Source of the DNA: Bizionia sp. | GTDB lineage: Bacteria > Bacteroidota > Bacteroidia > Flavobacteriales > Flavobacteriaceae | Reading direction: 5' to 3' | DNA: 7,860 nucleotides | Assembly (NCBI GenBank): GCA_018067115.1 | Contig: JAGPVI010000051.1 | Coordinates: 1 to 7,860, forward strand | Shown: positions 1 to 6,257 of the stretch, in pieces | Numbering within the stretch: the stretch's first letter is position 1 | Layout of the letters: every line of letters starts with the position of its first letter | The notes under the pieces: model-generated | Told to the model about the DNA's origin: nothing | The model's database searches: none | What the model saw: only the letters and a program-made list of their open reading frames with translations | Position numbers and translations under genes: made by a program

Positions 1-2407
1 AGAAGTTAAAATCATAACGCAAACCAAAACCAGACCCTACCGCGATATTTTTAAGTGATGAGAAGGAATTAAATGTGGCTTGTTCATCTTCAACATCATC
101 CAATACATTCCATATATTTCCTGCGTCTATAAACAAAGCACCGTTTACTGGTCCCGAGATATTAAAACGCTGCTCTACACTAAACGCTATTTTTAGGTTG
201 GCTTCGTTAAATTCGTTTGTACTTTGCAAACTACCAGGCCCCAGGTCGTAAGGCGACCATGCACGGTTATCGTTAGCACCACCGGCAAAGAAACTTTTTG
301 AAAATGGAATATTATTAGAATTGCCATAAGGAATAGCAATCCCTAAAAAAGAACGCATAGCTAGAACGTTTTTACTACCCAAATCCCAATACTTCACATA
401 ATCGATTTCCGATTTCACATACTGAGAAAAAGCAACATTAAACAATTCGTAGCGGTCATTATTATTTTTTTGAAGTCCTAATACCTTAGAAGCCGTAGCT
501 AAAACATTCCCTGCTAACTCAAAACGCAAACGTAAAATAGAAAAGTCGTTATCGAATAAATTATCGCGTTTATCTTTTACGTAGCTAAAATTTGAAGCTA
601 GGATAAGGTTATCTTCGGTGAGCCTGTTTTTACGTTCATTAATTGCCTTAACCGTTAGAACATCACTGTTTGAGATGGGATTTGACAAATTACCAGTCAC
701 TACAGCGTTTATAAAATCGTTGGTTTGATTAGGGTATTCTAAATTATCTGCACCCGAAATATAGCCGGTATTTATTGCGATATCGTTTAGCGTATTGTAG
801 GTGTTTCTATACACTCCGAAATAATTACCTACATTTTGATTTTTTACAAACTGAATATTAAATATATCTAACCTATTGGTTACGGTTTCGTTAGGAAACC
901 ACTTATAATTAATACGCCCTGTAAACGTGTTTTTATCTAATCCTACGTTTGTTTGGCTTGTAGTAGCTAAACTAATTAAGGTTGTGGGAAACATTGATTT
1001 TGGGATAATCTTGGACGTGTTAAAAGGTGAAAACAGCCTTGGAATTCGCAGTCTTAAATCGGCACCAATTTCATTAATATCGAAAAATTTATCGCGATCG
1101 CTGGCCCCATCTTTTGATGCGCCTATGGAAGCTATTGCACCAATTTCTAATGTTTCTGCTCCTCTAAAAACATTTCTAAATAATAAACTCGGACTAAAAG
1201 AAAATCCTACACTTTGAATATTACTTTGCGACACTTCGCCACTCAAGTCTAAACCGAATTTTTCTAATGGCGTTAAATAAATATTTGCCGTTAATGTCGT
1301 GTCTTGGTTTTCTATGTAATCAATTCTTGGGTATTTAAACGTGTTTAAATTTGATATAATTCGCGACGTGTACGGCCTGTTTTTGTCTTTAAATATAGAG
1401 TTTGGTGTAATAAATACAGCGTCTGTAAGCGTTTTTGGGTTGTAGCGTAATTTATCGATACTGTAGATGTTAAACCCGTTATAGGTTATGGTATCTGTAA
1501 TGGTTTTGTTTTTGTTTTCGAAGGCGCTATCAGTATAAATATTAACGTCTTTAACTTTATATATGTTGAAGGCTCTGTAGGATGCCGAATCTCCCTCTGT
1601 TATTTCGCGATTACTAATTTGAAGATCGATATTTACTTTTTTTGTTTTCCCTATGGAATCCATTTCGAAATAAAAGTAATCTTGAGAAAAATGATACACG
1701 CCATTGTTCCTCATTATATCTGTAACACGATCTTTCTCCTGTAATATGGTGGCTGTTTTGTACTGCGTATTCGGTTTTATTAATGATTTCTCTTTGTTAA
1801 GCTCGTAAAGTGAATCTATAACCGGAGACGTGATTTTTGTAGTCAGCGAGTCTATATAATACGGTTTTCCAGTCTCTATTGTGTAAGTGACCTGCGCGCG
1901 TTGGTCATCATTTTTTTCGGTGTTATAATCGGCTCCAACATCAAACCAGCCATTGTTCCAATAATAACTCTCTAAACGTTTTATAGATTTTTTGTTTAAA
2001 GTATCGTTAACAATTACTGGTGCTTCTCCAGTTCTTTTTATCCATTTATTAAAATCAATACGCGACTGGTAATACTTGTTTAATTGTTTTTTAGAGAGAA
2101 AACGTTCCCAGCGACTTTTGCGTTTTGGATGGTTTTCTAATTTCGCAGTAATAATAGAATCTATATTTGGTCTTGCCAGGTTATAGATGTGCAAGCGCAA
2201 AGGGGTGCCTATAAGTGGTAATGTACTGTTTGGTTTTTGGTAAATTAAATTTCTAACCGATTCTTTATTTTCTTTCTCATCATTAACGAGTAAGGTTGTT
2301 TTAGTAAGTAAATGCTCGTCTTCTGCAACACGTTTTACCGTATTACAAGCCGTTAAAAACCCAAAGGTTAAAATTATAAGTAGTATTTTTGAGTGCTTAT
2401 TTTTCAA
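1..2407 (-). CDS. tamL: TamL: lipidated BamA/TamA-family outer membrane assembly protein (partial, C-terminus off the window)
   Basis: The minus-strand frame is open from 2440 to base 1; I checked every codon and found no stop. It gives 802 residues, and the C-terminal end of the barrel lies beyond the left edge. An in-frame stop sits at 2441-2443 and no ATG or GTG lies between it and the signal sequence, so TTG at 2405-2407 is the only sensible start. The protein then opens MKNKHSKILL and runs to a lipobox LTAC with Cys21, a lipoprotein signal. Residues of roughly 60-380 look like POTRA repeats (for example around G127-D135). The beta barrel begins near residue 385. The conserved late-barrel motif GGANDNRAW (R715, W717) and ALFIDAGNIWN are both visible. 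In this family TamL replaces TamA and is thought to work with TamB in outer-membrane biogenesis. TamB would be expected nearby but is not in the window. Family assignment is firm; the precise substrate is unknown. Confidence 0.92.
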   Translation of the reverse strand, partial: MKNKHSKILLIILTFGFLTACNTVKRVAEDEHLLTKTTLLVNDEKENKESVRNLIYQKPNSTLPLIGTPLRLHIYNLARPNIDSIITAKLENHPKRKSRWERFLSKKQLNKYYQSRIDFNKWIKRTGEAPVIVNDTLNKKSIKRLESYYWNNGWFDVGADYNTEKNDDQRAQVTYTIETGKPYYIDSLTTKITSPVIDSLYELNKEKSLIKPNTQYKTATILQEKDRVTDIMRNNGVYHFSQDYFYFEMDSIGKTKKVNIDLQISNREITEGDSASYRAFNIYKVKDVNIYTDSAFENKNKTITDTITYNGFNIYSIDKLRYNPKTLTDAVFITPNSIFKDKNRPYTSRIISNLNTFKYPRIDYIENQDTTLTANIYLTPLEKFGLDLSGEVSQSNIQSVGFSFSPSLLFRNVFRGAETLEIGAIASIGASKDGASDRDKFFDINEIGADLRLRIPRLFSPFNTSKIIPKSMFPTTLISLATTSQTNVGLDKNTFTGRINYKWFPNETVTNRLDIFNIQFVKNQNVGNYFGVYRNTYNTLNDIAINTGYISGADNLEYPNQTNDFINAVVTGNLSNPISNSDVLTVKAINERKNRLTEDNLILASNFSYVKDKRDNLFDNDFSILRLRFELAGNVLATASKVLGLQKNNNDRYELFNVAFSQYVKSEIDYVKYWDLGSKNVLAMRSFLGIAIPYGNSNNIPFSKSFFAGGANDNRAWSPYDLGPGSLQSTNEFNEANLKIAFSVEQRFNISGPVNGALFIDAGNIWNVLDDVEDEQATFNSFSSLKNIAVGSGFGLRYDFNF

Positions 2408-2467
2408 AAACCGAAAATTATTAAAAGTTACTAGTGAGCTTTAATTACATTACAAATTATAAACAGT

Positions 2468-2495
2468 CAAAAATACATTTTTTAAATGCTATCAA
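2468..2495 (-). promoter_or_regulatory. Candidate promoter for tamL (TTG-N17-TATTTTTG)
   Basis: Read on the minus strand, TTG (2495-2493) is followed after 17 bases by TATTTTTG (2475-2468). This fits the Bacteroidota/Flavobacterium primary promoter pattern, TTG then TAnnTTTG at 17-23 bases. Transcription would begin near 2461 and leave a leader of about 55 bases before the TTG start codon. The -33 element lies inside the first codons of the divergent methyltransferase gene. The match is exact, but such AT-rich motifs also occur by chance, so this is inference from motif and position. Confidence 0.5.
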
Positions 2496-3208
2496 AAAAC
2501 CAAATAAAAGTAATAACGCGTTTAAAGCAAAAAAAATATAGAGTACAAGATGGTTTTTTTGTTGCTGAAGGATTAAAAGTTATTAAAGAGCTTTTAGATT
2601 CTCATTTAGAATTACACCAACTGTATACCACCGTTGGTTTTGATAGAGGATTAGAGCAAGAGCAACATGTTACGGAAGCAGAACTAAAAAAAATAAGTTT
2701 TCTAACCACACCTAATAAGGCTTTAGCGCTTTTTAAAATTCCAAAGGCGAAAGCGATGGCTTCGAACCAGTTTGTTGTGGCTTTAGATAACGTTCGCGAT
2801 CCAGGAAATCTAGGCACAATTATTAGACTGTGCGATTGGTTTGGTATTGAGGAGTTGGTGTGTAATTTGGAAACTGTAGACTGTTATAACCCTAAAGTAA
2901 TACAAGCAACAATGGGGTCTATTACCCGTGTTAATGTAAGTTATGTAAATTTAGAAAGTTACCTAAAGGAAACAAGAAACCCTGTTTTTGGTGCTTTTAT
3001 GGACGGTGACAATGTTTATAAAACCAATTTACCTAGCATCGGAACACTAGTTTTAGGTAATGAAGCCAATGGAATTTCTCCAGAGATTGAAGCTTTAATT
3101 ACAAACCGTATTGCTATACCGCGTTTTGGTGCATTGCAAGCCACAGAAAGTTTAAATGTTGCAACTGCAACGGCTATTTTACTAAGTGAGTTTAAGCGTA
3201 AGATGTAA
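2486..3208 (+). CDS. SpoU/TrmH-family RNA 2'-O-ribose methyltransferase
   Basis: A 240-residue SPOUT-class methyltransferase that should transfer methyl from S-adenosylmethionine to a ribose 2'-OH in rRNA or tRNA. All three SpoU motifs are visible. Motif 1 is DNVRDPGNLGTIIR at 101-114, with N108 and R114. Motif 2 is VLGNEANGIS at 189-198, with E193. Motif 3 is IPRFG...ESLNVATATA at 211-230, with S222 and N224, which forms the trefoil-knot cofactor pocket. Residues 1-90 resemble the SpoU substrate-binding domain, including the QKKYRVQDGFFVAEG stretch. Length is normal for the MRM3/TsnR-like branch. The ATG start matches the usual N-terminus, and the upstream DNA is AT-rich with no clear Shine-Dalgarno. 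It is transcribed away from tamL and stands alone on its strand. The target nucleotide cannot be deduced; RlmB-like 23S rRNA methylation is one possibility. Confidence 0.93.
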   Translation: MLSKNQIKVITRLKQKKYRVQDGFFVAEGLKVIKELLDSHLELHQLYTTVGFDRGLEQEQHVTEAELKKISFLTTPNKALALFKIPKAKAMASNQFVVALDNVRDPGNLGTIIRLCDWFGIEELVCNLETVDCYNPKVIQATMGSITRVNVSYVNLESYLKETRNPVFGAFMDGDNVYKTNLPSIGTLVLGNEANGISPEIEALITNRIAIPRFGALQATESLNVATATAILLSEFKRKM

Positions 3209-3252
3209 AGGAATACCCAATGTAAGGAAATGGATAGTATTAGATTTATGTC

Positions 3253-3271
3253 TCAAAACATTGCGTTTTGA
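3253..3271. other. Short hairpin in the convergent gap
   Basis: TCAAAAC (3253-3259) and GTTTTGA (3265-3271) form a perfect 7-base stem around a 5-base loop. It lies between the converging ends of the RNA methyltransferase gene and porT, where a bidirectional terminator would be expected. The stem is AT-rich, and neither strand shows a clear T-run after it, so it is not a typical intrinsic terminator. It may still help end transcription or stabilise the mRNA 3' end. Confidence 0.3.
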
Positions 3272-3277
3272 AATCCT

Positions 3278-3301
3278 GAATCTTAAGTCACGAATCTTAA
3301 G
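3278..3301. repeat. 10-base direct repeat GAATCTTAAG
   Basis: GAATCTTAAG occurs at 3278-3287 and again at 3292-3301, with four bases between. Each copy contains the palindrome CTTAAG. The repeat sits in the 110-base gap between two converging genes, just downstream of the hairpin. Its role is unknown; it may be a decayed intergenic repeat or chance in AT-rich DNA. Confidence 0.5.
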
Positions 3302-3318
3302 GAGTTTTAAGCTTCTTT

Positions 3319-4044
3319 CTATCTAAAGGTAAAGTTTATAAAAATTCCTCTTGTTTTCATAGACGAGATGTTACCGGTCCACGGACTATTAGGATCTACA
3401 TCTTTAACCAATTCATCGTTTATAGCAAAGACACCACGAATTGAAGGGGTGAATTTAAACCAGTATAAATAAAAATCGATACCAAAACCAATATCGTAGA
3501 AGAGCGTGTTTTTTGTTGTTCTAAATTCGCCACCGCTGTTGTCTTCGGGGTTTTTCTCGTTACTCGATAAGTTTAAAGAGGTTGCGATACCAGCCGTAAC
3601 AAAAGGCTTAAAGTTGTTAATACGTTTTGTCGAGAAACGTAATAAAAGTGGTACGTACACATAGGTAGAGCGTATCTCACGAAGTAAATCGGAATCATTA
3701 AGTTCTTCGGCAGGAATGATGCCTTCAAAATAGCTTTCAGGATACATTAAATTCCTCGCACTAATTACTAATCCCGGTTCTAAACGAATATTAATGTAAT
3801 CGTTAATACGTAAATCACCAACTAAACCCACATTAAAGCTAAATGTTTTTTCAGTTTGGATGTTTTCAACATCAGAATTATAATCTATTTTATAATCTAA
3901 ACTATTCGTTCCTAAATAATACCCCCAACTTAAAGTCTGCTTATCCATACTTTGGTTGTTCTGTACTTTTTCTCTAGTAAAAAGTTGCGCAGTACTCGCT
4001 TGATATATAAAGAATAAGGTGACTAGGGAAATTATTTTTTTCAT
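3319..4044 (-). CDS. porT: PorT/SprT: type IX secretion system outer membrane beta-barrel protein
   Basis: A 241-residue outer membrane protein. Residues 1-19 form a signal peptide (MKKIISLVTLFF..., cleavage after STA19, Q20 next). The rest shows alternating hydrophobic and polar strands typical of an 8-stranded PorT-type barrel (OMP_b-brl_2), including the GYYLGTNSLDYKI strand near 41-53, RLEPGLVISARN, YVPLLLRFSTKR, PFVTAGIATSLNL and FYDIGFGIDFYL. It ends in the barrel-like strand GIFINFTFR. PorT is required for type IX secretion (gingipains in Porphyromonas); the Flavobacterium homologue is SprT, involved in secretion and gliding. It follows menG by one base, so the two genes are almost certainly co-transcribed. 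As far as I recall, placement beside ubiE is shared by other Bacteroidota and supports PorT over a generic porin. The remaining doubt is that barrels of this type are hard to tell apart by eye. Confidence 0.85.
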   Translation of the reverse strand: MKKIISLVTLFFIYQASTAQLFTREKVQNNQSMDKQTLSWGYYLGTNSLDYKIDYNSDVENIQTEKTFSFNVGLVGDLRINDYINIRLEPGLVISARNLMYPESYFEGIIPAEELNDSDLLREIRSTYVYVPLLLRFSTKRINNFKPFVTAGIATSLNLSSNEKNPEDNSGGEFRTTKNTLFYDIGFGIDFYLYWFKFTPSIRGVFAINDELVKDVDPNSPWTGNISSMKTRGIFINFTFR

Positions 4045-4045
4045 A

Positions 4046-4774
4046 TTACTGTTTTGAGGCTTTGTAAATTGTTGCTACTCCAAAAGTTTGTGGTAGATCT
4101 TTAACATTTATAAACCCAATACTTCTTAAAATATTGTTTAGCACTTCACCAAAAGGAAATTGAGAAGCAGAATCGCTAAGATATTTGTAAGCACTTTTAT
4201 CCTTAGAAAACGTTTTTCCTATAAGCGGTAAAATGTTTTTAGAATAGAAATTATACCCTTGCTTATAAGGTGCTTTGGTAGGCATAGAGGTTTCTAAAAT
4301 TACAAATGTTCCGCCAGGCTTTAACACACGAAGTATTTCTTTTAACCCATTATCTAAGTTTTCAAAATTACGAACACCAAAAGCAACTGTTATCGCATCA
4401 AAAGTATTATCTGCAAACGGCATATTTTCAGAATCCCCTAAAATCATTTCAATTTTAGAGTCTAAGTTTTTCTTTTTAATTTTTTCAATTCCAACGTCCA
4501 ACATTCCACGACTAATATCAAGTCCTACAATTTTATCAGCATTGGTTTCTGCAAGATTTATTGCTAAATCTCCGGTTCCAGTTGCGATATCAAGAATTGT
4601 TTTTGGATGGCTATCTTTAACAATTTGGACCACTTTCTTTCGCCATTTTATATCTATTCCAAAAGATATTACACGGTTAAGTCCGTCGTAATCTCCAGAA
4701 ATGGTATCGAACATTTTTGTTACCTGTTCTTTTTTGCTAAGCTTGCTATCTTTGTATGGGTTTACTTTTGCCAA
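4046..4774 (-). CDS. menG: Demethylmenaquinone methyltransferase (UbiE/MenG)
   Basis: A 242-residue class I methyltransferase that catalyses the last menaquinone step, methylating demethylmenaquinone with S-adenosylmethionine at the inner face of the membrane. Visible features: the first UbiE signature region YDGLNRVISFGIDIKW (29-44); SAM motif I LDIATGTGD (61-69); the acidic residue in VGLDIS (D86 region); GDSENMPF (113-120); and the second signature RVLKPGGTFVILETS (149-163). The first signature differs from the classical pattern at two places (L for M, D for H). Length is normal. The start is TTG at 4772-4774: upstream in frame there is a stop and no ATG, and the N-terminus MAKVNPYKDSKLSKKEQV is family-like. 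Since Bacteroidota generally use menaquinone and not ubiquinone, the name menG is preferred to ubiE. Its stop codon is one base before the porT ATG. Confidence 0.94.
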   Translation of the reverse strand: MAKVNPYKDSKLSKKEQVTKMFDTISGDYDGLNRVISFGIDIKWRKKVVQIVKDSHPKTILDIATGTGDLAINLAETNADKIVGLDISRGMLDVGIEKIKKKNLDSKIEMILGDSENMPFADNTFDAITVAFGVRNFENLDNGLKEILRVLKPGGTFVILETSMPTKAPYKQGYNFYSKNILPLIGKTFSKDKSAYKYLSDSASQFPFGEVLNNILRSIGFINVKDLPQTFGVATIYKASKQ

Positions 4775-4790
4775 AATCTCAATTTTTAAG

Positions 4791-4820
4791 CAAATATAAT
4801 ATATAAACGGTCTTTAAGAA
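4791..4820 (-). promoter_or_regulatory. Candidate promoter for menG-porT (-7 box TATATTTG)
   Basis: On the minus strand, TATATTTG (4798-4791) is an exact TAnnTTTG box. TTC at 4820-4818, one mismatch from the -33 TTG, lies 19 bases upstream. Transcription would begin near 4785, leaving a very short leader of about 10 bases before the TTG start of menG. The stretch is strongly AT-rich, so chance matches are likely. Confidence 0.35.
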
Positions 4821-4866
4821 ACTTGAAAACAAATTATTAATACTCAGGGCAGTTATTAATTTTATT

Positions 4867-4874
4867 TATCTTTG
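4867..4874 (+). promoter_or_regulatory. Candidate -7 box for trkA-trkH (TATCTTTG)
   Basis: TATCTTTG is an exact match to the Bacteroidota -7 consensus TAnnTTTG and lies 29 bases upstream of the trkA ATG, giving a leader of roughly 25 bases. No TTG -33 element is present at 17-23 bases upstream, so this is a half-supported promoter. It faces away from the menG box in the same 129-base divergent gap. Confidence 0.4.
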
Positions 4875-4903
4875 TATACTCTTTTTTAGATACACTACAA
4901 GAA

Positions 4904-6253
4904 ATGAAAATAATTATTGCTGGAGCTGGTGAAGTAGGATTTCACTTAGCAAAGCTATTATCCTACGAATCTCAAGAAATAACTTTAATAGACAACGATA
5001 GAGATAGCTTGTCTTACGCAGATAATCATTTAGATATTAGGGTTATTAAAGGCGATGCAACGTCTATTGCTGTTTTAAAAGAGGCGCGGGTAGATACTAG
5101 CGATTTAGTGATTGCAGTAACAGCTTCCGAAACCACAAATATTACCGTTTGTGTGTTGGCAAAGCAATTAGGGAGTAAAAAAAATATTGCTAGAATATCG
5201 AATACAGAATTTATAACACACAAGGATGAGGTCGATTTTACAGGCTTCGGAATTGATGAATTAATCTCGCCAGAAGCGCTTGCCGCTAAGGAAATAGAAT
5301 TACTTTTAAAGCAATCAGCATTTAAAGAAACCTACCAGTTTGAAGATGGCGCACTAACCATGGTGAGTTTAAAGTTATCCCGAACGGCTTTGTTTGTTGG
5401 GAGATCGGTGAAAGAAGCGGCCGAGTTGTTTTCGAAAATTCATTTCGTTCCTATCGCAATTCAACGTTTTGGTACACAGTTTACCATTATTCCACGGGGA
5501 GACACGCATTTTAAAGAAGGCGATACGGTTGTATTTATTACCTCGCGAGATGGTGGGGAAGAGTTGTGTAGAATGACGGGAAAAGCCAATACGCCAATTA
5601 AAGATGTTATGATTTTAGGCGGAAGTAAAATAGGCTATAAAACGTCTCGAGATTTAAGCGAGCATAAGTTTAATGTGAAATTAGTCGAAAAAAACCGCGA
5701 AGCAGCTATAGATCTGGCAGATCAGTTACCAAATGTATTAGTAATTAATGGCGATGGAAGAAATGTAGAGCTTTTAGAAGAGGAAAATATTGAAGATATG
5801 GACGCTTTTATTGCAGTTACCGGGAATTCGGAAACGAATATAATGTCCTGCCTAGTGGCGAAGTCTAAAGGGGTTCCAAAAACGATCGCCTTGGTAGAAA
5901 ATATGGATTATTTCGAGTTATCGCAATCTATAGGGATAGACACTTTAATAAATAAAAAACTTTTAGCAGCCAATAATATTTTTAGATACATAAGAAAAGG
6001 GGAGGTTATTGCAATGACCAAACTGAATAATATGAATGCCGAACTCTTAGAATTTAGGGTGAAAACCGATTCTAAAATTTGTAACAAGCAAATTAAAGAT
6101 GTCGAGTTTCCAAGATCGGCGATTATAGGAGGTGTTATTAGAGATGGTAAAGGAATTATTGCACTTGGCGATTTTAAAATCCAAGCCAACGATTACATAG
6201 TAGTTTGCTGTTTACCGCGCTCTATTAAACAAGTTGAAAAACTGTTTTTATAA
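4904..6253 (+). CDS. trkA: TrkA: cytoplasmic NAD-binding subunit of Trk potassium uptake
   Basis: A 449-residue peripheral membrane protein that binds nucleotides and gates the TrkH potassium channel. It has the usual duplicated layout. RCK_N domain 1 starts at residue 1, with GAGEVG (7-12), the ribose-binding D30 in LIDND, and GDAT at 50-53. RCK_C domain 1 runs roughly 140-220. RCK_N domain 2 starts near 234, with LGGSKIG (238-244), E262 in VEKN, and GDGRN at 283-287. RCK_C domain 2 runs roughly 370-449. Length is close to E. coli TrkA (458). The first Rossmann glycine motif is canonical; the second has S241 where E. coli has glycine. The ATG start begins directly at the first beta strand (MKIIIAGAGE). 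It precedes trkH by four bases, and the two subunits act together, so co-expression is expected. Confidence 0.95.
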   Translation: MKIIIAGAGEVGFHLAKLLSYESQEITLIDNDRDSLSYADNHLDIRVIKGDATSIAVLKEARVDTSDLVIAVTASETTNITVCVLAKQLGSKKNIARISNTEFITHKDEVDFTGFGIDELISPEALAAKEIELLLKQSAFKETYQFEDGALTMVSLKLSRTALFVGRSVKEAAELFSKIHFVPIAIQRFGTQFTIIPRGDTHFKEGDTVVFITSRDGGEELCRMTGKANTPIKDVMILGGSKIGYKTSRDLSEHKFNVKLVEKNREAAIDLADQLPNVLVINGDGRNVELLEEENIEDMDAFIAVTGNSETNIMSCLVAKSKGVPKTIALVENMDYFELSQSIGIDTLINKKLLAANNIFRYIRKGEVIAMTKLNNMNAELLEFRVKTDSKICNKQIKDVEFPRSAIIGGVIRDGKGIIALGDFKIQANDYIVVCCLPRSIKQVEKLFL

Positions 6254-6257
6254 TATT

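Noticed and set aside
927..1217. Plus-strand open frame of 96 codons
   Set aside because: It is wholly antisense to the barrel region of tamL, has no family resemblance and no start signal; a shadow frame.
2384..2391. TATTTTTG on the plus strand as a promoter for the RNA methyltransferase
   Set aside because: It is an exact -7 word, but no TTG lies at the right distance, it is inside tamL and would leave a leader of about 90 bases; AT-rich DNA yields such words by chance.
2602..2817. Minus-strand open frame of 71 codons
   Set aside because: Antisense to the RNA methyltransferase; the opposite strand carries its conserved motif 1.
4275..4789. Plus-strand open frames of 138 and 60 codons
   Set aside because: Both lie opposite menG, whose SAM and UbiE motifs are unmistakable, and their products show no recognisable features.
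6234..6257. Upstream TTG start for trkH overlapping the trkA end
   Set aside because: It adds eight residues not typical of TrkH; ATG 6258 directly after the trkA stop gives a family-like N-terminus.
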